This document shows, in pieces, positions 18,591 through 27,299 of a stretch of 64,000 nucleotides of DNA (positions within the stretch are counted from its first letter, which is position 1; each line of letters opens with the position of its first letter). Origin of the DNA: a bacterium OM1 bin76 (GTDB lineage Bacteria; Actinomycetota; Acidimicrobiia; Spongiisociales; ZC4RG35); NCBI GenBank assembly GCA_002238785.1, contig MPNA01000018.1:1-64000 (forward strand), read 5' to 3'. Position numbers and translations under genes: made by a program. The notes under the pieces are model-generated. The model made no database searches, was not told where the DNA came from, and saw only the letters and a list, made by a program, of their open reading frames with translations.

Positions 18591-19375
18591 TTGGTGGTGG
18601 CTCCCTGACCGAGATAGGCCTCTATCACGCGGGGATCCGACGAGACCTCGTGATAGTCGCCATCGGCGATCATCGTTCCGTGATCCAATACGATCACCCG
18701 GTCAGACACCTCCCGCACCACCTCCATGTCGTGTTCTATCACCACGATGGTGAAACCCCACTCTTCGCGAAGGCGACCGATCAAACCGGTTAGTTCGGCC
18801 GATTCAACAGGATTCATACCGGCAACCGGCTCGTCCAGCAACAACAGCTTGGGCTGGGTGGCCATGGCCCGGGCGATCTCCAGCCGGCGACGGTTTGCGT
18901 AGGAAAGGACGGCGGCTGGTTGATCGAGGCGGAAACCGATCAGGCGGGTCCCGAAAAACCCCAGGATCTCTTCGGCGCGGGCCCGGATCTCGGCTTCTTC
19001 CCGCCGGAAGGCCTTCGTGTAGAACAGGGCGCCGAACGTTCCCTGTTTCGTGCGGCAGTGTTGGGACACCATCACGTTTTCCAGCACAGTCATGTTCGCG
19101 AACAGCCGGACGTTCTGAAAGGTGCGGGCCACTCCTCGCGAGGTCACCTGGTTGGCATCGAGGCCGAGCAGAGTACGTCCCTCGAAGAGGATCTCACCGG
19201 TGGCTTCCACCGAGGCGGTGATGGCGTTGAACAAGGTGGTCTTACCGGCGCCGTTCGGACCGATTACCGAGACGATCTGCCCCTCATGCACCTGGATGTC
19301 CACCCCATCCAAGGCCCGGAGACCGCCGAACTCCACCGTGAGGCCGCGGATATCAAGCAAGGGGTTCCCGTTCAC
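18587..19375 (-). CDS. livG: Branched-chain amino acid ABC transporter ATP-binding protein LivG
   Basis: A 262-residue ABC ATPase. Walker A IGPNGAGKTTLFN, the Liv-type signature LSYANRRRLEIARAM and Walker B LLLLDEPVAGMNP are all present. The motif AGMNPVES after Walker B and the C-terminal helix ending in EAYLGQ are typical of LivG. It starts within the end of livM (4-base overlap), so it is translationally coupled. Confidence 0.93.
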   Translation of the reverse strand: MNGNPLLDIRGLTVEFGGLRALDGVDIQVHEGQIVSVIGPNGAGKTTLFNAITASVEATGEILFEGRTLLGLDANQVTSRGVARTFQNVRLFANMTVLENVMVSQHCRTKQGTFGALFYTKAFRREEAEIRARAEEILGFFGTRLIGFRLDQPAAVLSYANRRRLEIARAMATQPKLLLLDEPVAGMNPVESAELTGLIGRLREEWGFTIVVIEHDMEVVREVSDRVIVLDHGTMIADGDYHEVSSDPRVIEAYLGQGATTK

Positions 19376-21201
19376 GGTCCGCCGTCCGAATCCGTTGTCT
19401 GTGTCGGGCCTGCGGTTTGAGGATCATTGGACTCGTCAGTGTCGATTTCTCCCCGCAACCAAGCATCCTGCAAGAACTCTTCCTGGTGGAGTTCCCGCGA
19501 GCGGCGGGCGCTGGGAATCAGCCCCTCAGGACGGGCAAGCATCATCCATACCAGCAGCGCTCCGTAGATGAGCAGCTTGAATTCGGAGAACTCCACCAGC
19601 AACCCGGGTTGCTTCGGCCCTCCGAGCACACCGATCAACACCACCGCTCCGGCTATCACCCCGAAAATGTTGCCCATGCCTCCGAAGATCACCACCACCA
19701 GGATGATGATGGAGACCAGGATGAGGAAGCTGGTGGGGAAGACAGATCCCACTTTGGCTACGAAAATGGCGCCCCCGAAGGATCCCAGCACCGCTCCGAC
19801 CACAAACGCCATCAGCTTGACATTGACAGTGTTTATCCCCATCGCCTCGGCCACGGGTTCATCCTCCCGCACCGCCATCCAGGCCCGTCCCAGCCGGGAC
19901 CGTTCCAGGCGCCACGAGATGTAGATGGCAATTGCACAGAAGAAGAGCACCAGGTAGAACACCCGGCGCGGGTTGGTGCCGTCCACCGTGAGCAGGCCAA
20001 ACACGTCCACTCCGTCAATGGCGGTTATTCCCTGCGATCCTCCGAACCAACCCGACAGCCAGTCGGACAAGAACAGCAATCGGATGATCTCCCCGAATCC
20101 CAGCGTCACTATTGCCAGGTAGTCGCCCCGCATCCGGATCACGGGAGCGCCGATGAAAAGCCCCACCAGGATGGCGATGAAGATCACCAGGATCAATGCG
20201 ACGAACCAGGGCAGTTCGGGTGCGATCCGGGGTGAGGTGGCGGCGGTCAGCACCGCCGTGGAGTAACTGCCCACCGCGAAGAACGCCACATAGCCAAGAT
20301 CCAGAATCCCGGCCAGACCCACGACCACGTTGAGACCCAGGGCCAGCAAGACGAACAGACCGACATTCGCCAGCAGTTCGTTGGTCAGTTTCCCCACCAG
20401 CAGCGGCAATAGGATCATGACAACTCCCACACCGGCGATAAGGGTGAGATTGACGCGGGTGCGTTTGGGGCCCTCCATGGCTTGGACCCGGGCTTGGACA
20501 GTCTTGATTCTCCCCTGACCCACGAAGGAGAGTACCCCGGACACAATAGCCAAAACCGCAGCACCGAGAAGGGTAACCCCTCCCCGCGGAGCGTACATCC
20601 ACTCGACCAGAGCCTCGAGTTTCACACCTTCCACAAGATCAACCACCAAGGATTCCAAAATGGCTGCGGCGACAACCGTAAGCGCCATGGTCATGATCAC
20701 TTTCTGAGTCCGAGAGGTTGCCAGCCGAAGCGTTCCTCCCACCATTCCGAGTCCCGCGCCGATCACCAGCCAGACGATGAACCCTGCGCCGGTCCCCCGT
20801 CCGAAACTCAAGAACTCCAGCAGTTGCGGACTCCAGTTGATCAAGGGATCCCGCAGGTCGAAACCGGCCAGGAGCAGGGCCAGGATTGACAACCCCCCAC
20901 CTGCCATCAGGCCACCGGTGGTGGCGCCAATCACCAGATCTCTATTGCTCGGCGGGTTCGCCAAGAACCCTGAGTGCTCTGGTCGGCGGCCGAGCAGGAC
21001 GCCCACCACCAAGGGCGCCGCCAGCACCACCAGGTATCCAAGACTCAATATGGGCACGACAATCTCTCTCACATCGAGTCGGACCGGCATACCCGAAAGA
21101 GATATGAACACCTGGCCGAGGGCCCCCAACGCCCCTATCCGGACAACTCGCCGCCAAGCGGCGGGCACCCGGCGAATCAGCAGACCAGCAGTGGTTGTCA
21201 C
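19372..21201 (-). CDS. livM: Branched-chain amino acid ABC permease LivM with N-terminal membrane extension
   Basis: A 609-residue permease. The C-terminal half (from about residue 280, ANVGLFVLLALGLNVVVGLAG) is a normal LivM with the EAA-type loop near ERSRLGRAWMAVREDEPVAEAMG. The first 280 residues are extra: I count about six or seven hydrophobic segments (for example EIVVPILSLGYLVVLAAPL and TGAGFIVWLVIGAGLGMVGG) separated by short loops. Typical LivM proteins are 320-430 residues. The extension may be an added membrane domain of unknown role. The gene overlaps livH by 4 bases and livG by 4. Confidence 0.9.
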   Translation of the reverse strand: MTTTAGLLIRRVPAAWRRVVRIGALGALGQVFISLSGMPVRLDVREIVVPILSLGYLVVLAAPLVVGVLLGRRPEHSGFLANPPSNRDLVIGATTGGLMAGGGLSILALLLAGFDLRDPLINWSPQLLEFLSFGRGTGAGFIVWLVIGAGLGMVGGTLRLATSRTQKVIMTMALTVVAAAILESLVVDLVEGVKLEALVEWMYAPRGGVTLLGAAVLAIVSGVLSFVGQGRIKTVQARVQAMEGPKRTRVNLTLIAGVGVVMILLPLLVGKLTNELLANVGLFVLLALGLNVVVGLAGILDLGYVAFFAVGSYSTAVLTAATSPRIAPELPWFVALILVIFIAILVGLFIGAPVIRMRGDYLAIVTLGFGEIIRLLFLSDWLSGWFGGSQGITAIDGVDVFGLLTVDGTNPRRVFYLVLFFCAIAIYISWRLERSRLGRAWMAVREDEPVAEAMGINTVNVKLMAFVVGAVLGSFGGAIFVAKVGSVFPTSFLILVSIIILVVVIFGGMGNIFGVIAGAVVLIGVLGGPKQPGLLVEFSEFKLLIYGALLVWMMLARPEGLIPSARRSRELHQEEFLQDAWLRGEIDTDESNDPQTAGPTQTTDSDGGP

Positions 21202-22304
21202 GCCCGATCCTCCGCCGAGAGACGCTCCCCGAACAATCCGCTGGGTTTGAGGAGCAGGACGCCGATCAACATGGCGAAGGCCACCGCGTCCCGCAGTTGC
21301 GACACCCCGCTGACGCCCAGTGGCTCCAAGATGAGCAACGGCCCGGTCGACTCGGCCAGACCGATGAACAACCCTCCGGCCATCGAACCCCCCAGATTGC
21401 CGATGCCCCCCACCACGGCCGAACTGAACGCCTTGATGCCGGGAAGAAAACCGGTGTAATGAATGACGCTACGGAAAAGGACTCCCCACAAAATACCGGC
21501 TACGCCGGCCATCGCCCCGCCGACTGCAAAGACCTTGACAATGGTCCGGTTGACATTGACACCCATCAAGCCGGCAATCTCCTGGTCTTCAGCCACCGCC
21601 CGCATTGCCTTGCCGGTCTTGGTGCGCTCCACGAGAAGCCACAGACCCAGCATGGCCAAGGCCGCGACACAGATCACCAGAATCTTGGTGCCCTCGATTT
21701 CAAGGAAGGTGCGTTTGGCTGTCAGCCAGTCAGGCATGTCCGGATATGCCTTGCTGGTCGGGCCGAGCAGGACCACCGATGTGTTCTGGATGAAGAACGA
21801 GATGCCGATAGAGGTAATCAGAGGGATGAGACGGGGAGCCTTGCGCAAAGGTCGGTACGCGACCCTCTCCATGATCACTGCGGTCAGGGTGCAGACCAGC
21901 ATGGAAACCACCACAATGAACAGCAGGGACCCTATGAAATTGCTCTCCCACAACCCGGCATCGTCGAGTTTGTTCGAAGTGATCATCCCGGTCATGGCCC
22001 CCACCATGAAGACTTCACCGTGGGCAAAGTTGATGAACCCAAGCACCCCGTACACCATTGAATAGCCCAGGGCGATCAAGCCGTACATCGCCCCCTGCGA
22101 GAGCCCGGAGATCACCAGCCCCCGGAATTGTGCAACGGTTAGCCCGGTGGCGTCGGGATTGATCAACCGAGCGAAGGGGTTATCAACACTTATCTGCTGG
22201 GCGATGAACGCCAACAACCCGACCGTCACTACTCCCAAAGCGAGGACACGCAGAACCGTAAGGAACCAGTCAACCTTGGTTTTAGGCGCCCAATTGTTTG
22301 CCAT
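21198..22304 (-). CDS. livH: Branched-chain amino acid ABC transporter permease LivH
   Basis: A 368-residue permease, somewhat longer than E. coli LivH (308) because of an N-terminal membrane segment before the core. Core motifs include LSQGAMYGLIALGYSMVYGVLGFINFAHGE and the conserved loop RTKTGKAMRAVAEDQEIAGLMG that contacts the ATPases. AAGGAG stands 6 bases before ATG 22304. It follows livK by 79 bases. Confidence 0.93.
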   Translation of the reverse strand: MANNWAPKTKVDWFLTVLRVLALGVVTVGLLAFIAQQISVDNPFARLINPDATGLTVAQFRGLVISGLSQGAMYGLIALGYSMVYGVLGFINFAHGEVFMVGAMTGMITSNKLDDAGLWESNFIGSLLFIVVVSMLVCTLTAVIMERVAYRPLRKAPRLIPLITSIGISFFIQNTSVVLLGPTSKAYPDMPDWLTAKRTFLEIEGTKILVICVAALAMLGLWLLVERTKTGKAMRAVAEDQEIAGLMGVNVNRTIVKVFAVGGAMAGVAGILWGVLFRSVIHYTGFLPGIKAFSSAVVGGIGNLGGSMAGGLFIGLAESTGPLLILEPLGVSGVSQLRDAVAFAMLIGVLLLKPSGLFGERLSAEDRA

Positions 22305-22383
22305 CGCTACTCCTTCGCGACGATGCCGAAGCTTACACAGGACACTGTGCTTGCTCCGGCATCATCATCAGTCAATTGTTCGT

Positions 22384-23769
22384 TCAGTTGCCTCCACCTG
22401 AGTAGACGACGTTGCCCATGCTTGCTTCAGGGTCATCGGAACTCGCGTGGTGGACCACCGTGATCTTGCCGGAACCGCAGTCACCAAAGTCGTCACAGCC
22501 GATCACGCCGATCAAGCCCTGATAGTTGCGGACATTGTCGAGATACTGACGCACTCCTTGACGGTCGACCATCAAGGACCCATCTTCGGAGACATACGAA
22601 GCGGCCGTAATGGCGTCCAGCAGCATGGTGGTTGCGTCGTAACCGTGCGCCCAGAACGGAGCGGCAGGTCCTTCACCGTACTCACTCTCGTAAGCGGCCA
22701 AGAAATCCTGAGCCGACTTTCCGGTGCTTGCGTTGACGTTCTGACCAAAGCGGGTGTCGGGACCGGAAAAGTACATGCCCTCGGTCTGGGAAAGCGCCAG
22801 GTACGAGGTGTTCAACAAACCGTCGGCCGCCAGGAGCACCGTGCCCTCCAAGCCCGAAACCCCCGGAGCCTGCTCGGCGATGAAATCACCGGCGGGTTGG
22901 AAGATCGGGAAGAACAGAGCACCAGGACTGCCAGCCGCGATCTCGGTGAGCACCGGAACCATGTCCGTGTCCTCCTTGTTCACAGCAGAGAAACCGGTCA
23001 CATCACCACCCAAGGCAGCAAACGCATCAGTAAAGGCCTTCGCCAAACCCTGCGTATAAGGATCTCCATCATGAATAGCAGCCGCAGTGGTGATACCAAG
23101 CTCGTTGAAAACAAACTCCGCCATCACCCTGCCCTGGAACAGATCGTTGTGAGCCGTCCGGTAGTAGCCGTAGCTGTAGTTCGGCCCCGGCGTACCCGCC
23201 AAGTCCGAAGTCAGCGCCGGCGAAGTGTTACCACCCGAAATCAGCACCATTCCAGCATCGGTAATCAGCGGCGCCGCCGCAGTAGCAGCACCCGAACACG
23301 ACGTACCGATCACACCGACTACGTCCTCGTCAGCCACAATGATCTGAGCCGCAGCCTGACCACCATCATTGGAACACAGATCGTCAAGCCCAGTGCCCAT
23401 ATCCACATCAAAGCCATGCACCTGCCCATAGTCCGCAATCGCCAGAACCACAGAACGCTCGATAGGCAGACCAAAGAAGGCCACATCACCCGTAATAGCA
23501 TTCAACGAGCGAATCTGGACGGCCTCACCCGGCTCAACCTCCACCGTACCCAGAGAACCGTCACCAAGATGCTCCATCACGAGCACCTCCTCGCCCATCT
23601 CCTCGGGGGCCACCGTAGTCGCAGGCGCGGTCGTCTCCGTCCCCGCCTCAGGCGCCGCGCTGTCCTCGTCGTCTCCGCAGGCCGACAGCACCAGCGCCAG
23701 ACAGGCCAGCACCACTGCAGTCTTAAAAGCAATCCGGAATCGTGAGGTCTTTCGTGTACCAAACATCAC
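22384..23769 (-). CDS. livK: Branched-chain amino acid ABC transporter substrate-binding lipoprotein LivK
   Basis: A 461-residue type I periplasmic binding protein, the first gene of the Liv operon. The signal peptide ends in the lipobox LSAC, followed by an acidic Thr/Ala-rich linker. Binding-fold segments include GVIGTSCSGAATAAAPLI and GMVLISGGNTSPALT (ligand-carboxylate loop). An excellent ribosome-binding site, AAAGGAGG, precedes the ATG. Roughly the N-terminal two-thirds uses many GGT, GCG, ACG and TCG codons, while the rest and the other Liv genes prefer GGC, GCC and ACC, so the gene may be mosaic or expressed at a high level. Confidence 0.92.
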   Translation of the reverse strand: MMFGTRKTSRFRIAFKTAVVLACLALVLSACGDDEDSAAPEAGTETTAPATTVAPEEMGEEVLVMEHLGDGSLGTVEVEPGEAVQIRSLNAITGDVAFFGLPIERSVVLAIADYGQVHGFDVDMGTGLDDLCSNDGGQAAAQIIVADEDVVGVIGTSCSGAATAAAPLITDAGMVLISGGNTSPALTSDLAGTPGPNYSYGYYRTAHNDLFQGRVMAEFVFNELGITTAAAIHDGDPYTQGLAKAFTDAFAALGGDVTGFSAVNKEDTDMVPVLTEIAAGSPGALFFPIFQPAGDFIAEQAPGVSGLEGTVLLAADGLLNTSYLALSQTEGMYFSGPDTRFGQNVNASTGKSAQDFLAAYESEYGEGPAAPFWAHGYDATTMLLDAITAASYVSEDGSLMVDRQGVRQYLDNVRNYQGLIGVIGCDDFGDCGSGKITVVHHASSDDPEASMGNVVYSGGGN

Positions 23770-23965
23770 TAACTAGCCTCCTTTGTTTTCTAACGGCGTT
23801 GATTCTGCGGGTGTTCAATGCCAATCTGTGAGATTCGCCATCCTTCCATCAGAAGGCTCTTCCGTCATGTGAGGACTTCCTTCCTCCGAAAGCAACGTGC
23901 GCCCGCCACCCACACAATAGCGTACCTAGGGTTGAATTAAAAGGACCAGGCATGCCATCTCTTCT

Positions 23966-23993
23966 TGCAACCTTCGCGGTCTGCTGGGTTGCA
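23966..23993. repeat. Inverted repeat between the ALDH and livK genes
   Basis: TGCAACC (23966-23972) and GGTTGCA (23987-23993) form a 7-bp perfect stem with a 14-base loop in the 245-base space between the end of the short ALDH gene and the start of livK, both on the minus strand. It could end the deoC-ALDH transcript or act as an operator for livK. No T-run follows on the minus strand, so a simple intrinsic terminator is doubtful. Confidence 0.3.
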
Positions 23994-24014
23994 GAACGCC
24001 GGCTAGTAGGCCGT

Positions 24015-24857
24015 TTACCGGCCTTTGGGATGCCAGACGGTCTTGATTTCCGTGAACGCCGCGATCCGGTTGAGATTCCGGTCTGAGGCGTCCCAGCGGC
24101 CGATCCGTTTGAGATTGTGGGAGGCTGCTTCTTCCAGCGTGGGGGAGGACTCCGGAGGAACCCCCGACAGATCCAGGGCGTTGATGTCCATGTGACCGGC
24201 CATCCAGGGAGCCAATTCGGCCGATGACCCGGTCAGGATGTTGACCACTCCGGGCGGGACGTCGGCCGTGGCCACAGCCTCGGCAAAGGTCACGGCGGCG
24301 ATCGCCTGCGAGGATGACGCCAACAAAACCGCGGCGTTGCCACTAACCATGACCGGCGCCAAAGCCCCCACCAGTCCCAACAGGGCCGGTTGGCCGGGAG
24401 CGACAACGCCGACCACTCCCATCGGCTCGGGGGTGGAGATATTGAAATAAGGCCCCGCAACCGGGTTCATGTTCCCGATCACCTGCTGGTATTTGTCACA
24501 CCACCCTGCGTACCAGATCAAGAGATCGATGGCTTCCGACACCTCTCTTCGAGCGGAGCCGATCGTAGCCTGAAGCGCCAGTTGGCCAATGAAGGTCTCG
24601 GCGCGGTCTTCGACCATCTCGGCGATCCGATAGAGGATCTGACCACGGTTGTAACCGGAACGTGCTCTCCATCCGGGGTAGGCGCGGCGTGCGGCCCGCA
24701 CCGCCATTCGCAGATCCTTGCGGGAAGCCTCGGACAATTGGACTGTCACCACACCGTCACGGGAGGCATACCGGAAAGTACGCCCGGACTCTGAACGGGG
24801 GAAACGTCCGTCGATGAAGAGTTTGTAGGTCTTCCGAACCCCTAGCCGTCCCTCCAT
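24015..24857 (-). CDS. ALDH16-type second (pseudo-)aldehyde dehydrogenase domain
   Basis: A 280-residue protein covering only the NAD-binding half of an aldehyde dehydrogenase. It has KTYKLFIDGRFPRSESG, PEPMGVVGVVAPGQPALLG and PPGVVNILTG, but lacks the catalytic Cys segment and the ELGGK Glu, so it should not be catalytic alone. It begins at the codon directly after the TAG of the full-length ALDH, in the same frame. Fused ALDH16 proteins consist of a catalytic ALDH followed by just such a degenerate domain (family knowledge), so this is probably the second half of a split ALDH16. AAGGGA lies 9 bases before the ATG, which allows separate initiation. Confidence 0.85.
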   Translation of the reverse strand: MEGRLGVRKTYKLFIDGRFPRSESGRTFRYASRDGVVTVQLSEASRKDLRMAVRAARRAYPGWRARSGYNRGQILYRIAEMVEDRAETFIGQLALQATIGSARREVSEAIDLLIWYAGWCDKYQQVIGNMNPVAGPYFNISTPEPMGVVGVVAPGQPALLGLVGALAPVMVSGNAAVLLASSSQAIAAVTFAEAVATADVPPGVVNILTGSSAELAPWMAGHMDINALDLSGVPPESSPTLEEAASHNLKRIGRWDASDRNLNRIAAFTEIKTVWHPKGR

Positions 24858-26336
24858 CTATCCCATTCCCTTCAGGTATGCCGCCAAGCCGTGTCGGCCT
24901 CCCTCTCTTCCGAAACCGGACTCCTTAACCCCTCCAAACGGAGATGCCGGGTCGAACTGGTTGTAAGTGTTGGCCCACACCACTCCCGAGGCAAGCTGAT
25001 CGGCCATCCACAGTATTCGAGATCCCTTGGCCGTCCACACCCCGGAGGCAAGTCCGTAGGGCGTGTTGTTGGCCCTCTCCACTGCTTCGGTGGGAGTCCG
25101 GAAAGTGAGAATCGACAACACCGGACCGAAGATCTCCTCCTGGGCAATGCGGTGAGATTGGGAGACCTCCGTGAACAACGTGGGGGGAAACCAGTATCCG
25201 CGGTCGGGCAATTGACAAGGCGGTTGGTAGATTTGCGCCCCCTCGCTCCGACCTGCCTCTACCAGGCCGGTGATTTTCTCCAGTTGTGCCGCGGAGTTGA
25301 TGGCGCCCACATCGGTGTTCTTGTCCAGCGGATCCCCCACCCTCAATGTCAAGAGCCGGCGACGGAGGCGTTGCACAAAATCCGCCGCGACGGATTCCTG
25401 GACCAGGAGTCGGCTTCCCGCACAGCAGACTTGCCCCTGGTTGAAGAAGATTCCGTTCACCACACCCTCCACCGCCTGGTCCATGGGGGCGTCTTCGAAC
25501 ACCACATGAGCACCCTTTCCACCCAACTCCAAGGTCAGAGGTTTGCCCGTGCCGGCCAGCCGTCTTCGGATCTGTTTGCCCACCTCCGTGGAACCGGTGA
25601 ACGCAACCTTGTCAACTCCCCGGTGGCTGACCAGGTCCGCTCCGGTCCGACCCGCCCCCGGTATCACATTCAGCACCCCCGGTGGCAGACCGGCATCGGC
25701 TGCGATCTCCGCCAATCGTAATGCAGACAGCGGCGTTGTCTCAGCCGGCTTGAGGACCACCGTGTTGCCGGTGGCCAGGGCCGGAGCCACCTTCCAGGCC
25801 GCCATGAGCAGCGGGAAATTCCAGGGTATTACCTGCCCTACCACCCCTAGAGGCTGTGGGTTCACTCCTGCAAAGGCGTAATCCAACTTGTCCGCCCACC
25901 CGGCGTGGTAGAAGAAGTGGGCTGCCACCAAGGGAAGATCGATGTCCCGCGCCTCCCGGATCGGCTTCCCCCCATCCCGGGTGTCGAGCACCGCCAGTTC
26001 CCGGCTGCGTTCCTGGATGAGGCGAGCGATCCGAAACAGGAACTTGGCCCGGTCACCTGCCGGCCGAGTTGCCCAATCCCCGGCGGCGTCCCTGGCAGAC
26101 CTGACTGCCCGGTCGACATCGGAAGAACCGGCCTCCGCCACCATTGCCAAGTGGTCTTCGGTGGCAGGTTCGATGGAAGGGAACCACTTTTGGGACAGGG
26201 GTTCCACTTCCCCGCCATCAATCCACAATCCGTACCTGTCCCGGACCGCAGCGAGGCTTGGGTTCTCTCTCGACTCTTGATACTCCCATCGCGGAGGGCT
26301 TTCCGAGTCCGCAAGCACCGGCTGATCTGCACTCAT
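24858..26336 (-). CDS. Aldehyde dehydrogenase, catalytic subunit (ALDH16-like)
   Basis: A 492-residue NAD(P)-dependent aldehyde dehydrogenase. VIPWNFPLLMAAWKVAPALA and FTGSTEVGKQI are the cofactor motifs, ELGGKGAH holds the general-base Glu, and GQVCCAGSRLLV the nucleophilic Cys. It lies 3 bases after deoC, so its substrate is likely the acetaldehyde released from deoxyribose-5-phosphate (inference from context). It ends with TAG immediately before, and in frame with, the ATG of the half-ALDH gene. Confidence 0.92.
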   Translation of the reverse strand: MSADQPVLADSESPPRWEYQESRENPSLAAVRDRYGLWIDGGEVEPLSQKWFPSIEPATEDHLAMVAEAGSSDVDRAVRSARDAAGDWATRPAGDRAKFLFRIARLIQERSRELAVLDTRDGGKPIREARDIDLPLVAAHFFYHAGWADKLDYAFAGVNPQPLGVVGQVIPWNFPLLMAAWKVAPALATGNTVVLKPAETTPLSALRLAEIAADAGLPPGVLNVIPGAGRTGADLVSHRGVDKVAFTGSTEVGKQIRRRLAGTGKPLTLELGGKGAHVVFEDAPMDQAVEGVVNGIFFNQGQVCCAGSRLLVQESVAADFVQRLRRRLLTLRVGDPLDKNTDVGAINSAAQLEKITGLVEAGRSEGAQIYQPPCQLPDRGYWFPPTLFTEVSQSHRIAQEEIFGPVLSILTFRTPTEAVERANNTPYGLASGVWTAKGSRILWMADQLASGVVWANTYNQFDPASPFGGVKESGFGREGGRHGLAAYLKGMG

Positions 26337-26339
26337 TCC

Positions 26340-27299
26340 CTAAGCCTTTGTGAAGTAGTCCGCCGACTGGTAACGGCCGGTATTCAACCATTTGATTTGC
26401 ATAAGCAGGTCGTTGAGCAAGGAAGAAGCCCCGAATCTGAACCGGTCGGGAGTCATCCAGTCCGAGCCCAGGGTCTCGTTCAAGACCACCAGCCATTTGA
26501 TCGCCTGCTTCGCGGTGCTGATCCCTCCCGCAGGCTTCATTCCAACCGCTCGTCCGGTCATGGCGCGAAAGTCCCGGATCGCCTCCAGCATTACCAGTGT
26601 GACCGCCAGGGTGGCCGCCGGTTGCACCTTGCCGGTCGAGGTCTTTATGAAATCAGCCCCTGCCGCCATGGCCAGCATCGAGGCCTTCCGGACATTGTCA
26701 TAGGACCCCAACTCTCCGGTTTCGAGGATCACCTTCAAACAGGCGTCACCTGCCGCCTCTCGAACCGCCTCAATTTCGTCGACGACCTTGCGGTAATCGC
26801 CGGACAGAAAGGCGCCTCGATCAATTACCATGTCAACTTCATCGGCGCCATCAGCCACCACCCGCCGGGTTTCGGACACCTTCATGTCCAGAGGAGCCTG
26901 ACCGGACGGAAAATAGGTGGAGACCGCCGCCACCCGAACTGTGGAACCCCGCAGCACCTCCGAGACCACTCCCACCAGGTTTGGATAGACGCACACCGCA
27001 GCCACCGAGGGGATCGACGGATCGGTCGGATCGGGCCTGATAGCCTTGTGTGACAGTTGTCTTACTTTTCCAACAGTGTCCATTCCTTCCAGGGTGGTCA
27101 GGTCGGTCATCGTGACAGCGGCTCTCAGGGCCCACTTCTTGGACTCTCCCTTTATCGATCGGGTGGAGAGCGTTGCCACCCGTTGCTCTACCATCACCTC
27201 GTCGGTCGGTCCCACCGACCGCATCAGCGAGGGGAGATCGCGCCATGACGTCCCCTCCCGTCTCCCACCAGAAGAAAGTGCCACTGCGTGTTCAGCCAT
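26340..27299 (-). CDS. deoC: Deoxyribose-phosphate aldolase
   Basis: A 319-residue class I aldolase splitting 2-deoxyribose-5-phosphate into acetaldehyde and glyceraldehyde-3-phosphate. The Schiff-base Lys is in FIKTSTGK and the second key Lys in GMKPAGGIST. The N-terminal part (MVEQRVATLSTRSIKGESKKW then MTDLTTLEG) matches the long DERA form of Actinobacteria and animals, so the start is placed at ATG 27299. The open frame continues to 28178, but that part only shadows the EamA gene on the other strand. deoC, the ALDH and the half-ALDH follow in one reading frame separated only by TAG codons. Confidence 0.93.
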   Translation of the reverse strand: MAEHAVALSSGGRREGTSWRDLPSLMRSVGPTDEVMVEQRVATLSTRSIKGESKKWALRAAVTMTDLTTLEGMDTVGKVRQLSHKAIRPDPTDPSIPSVAAVCVYPNLVGVVSEVLRGSTVRVAAVSTYFPSGQAPLDMKVSETRRVVADGADEVDMVIDRGAFLSGDYRKVVDEIEAVREAAGDACLKVILETGELGSYDNVRKASMLAMAAGADFIKTSTGKVQPAATLAVTLVMLEAIRDFRAMTGRAVGMKPAGGISTAKQAIKWLVVLNETLGSDWMTPDRFRFGASSLLNDLLMQIKWLNTGRYQSADYFTKA

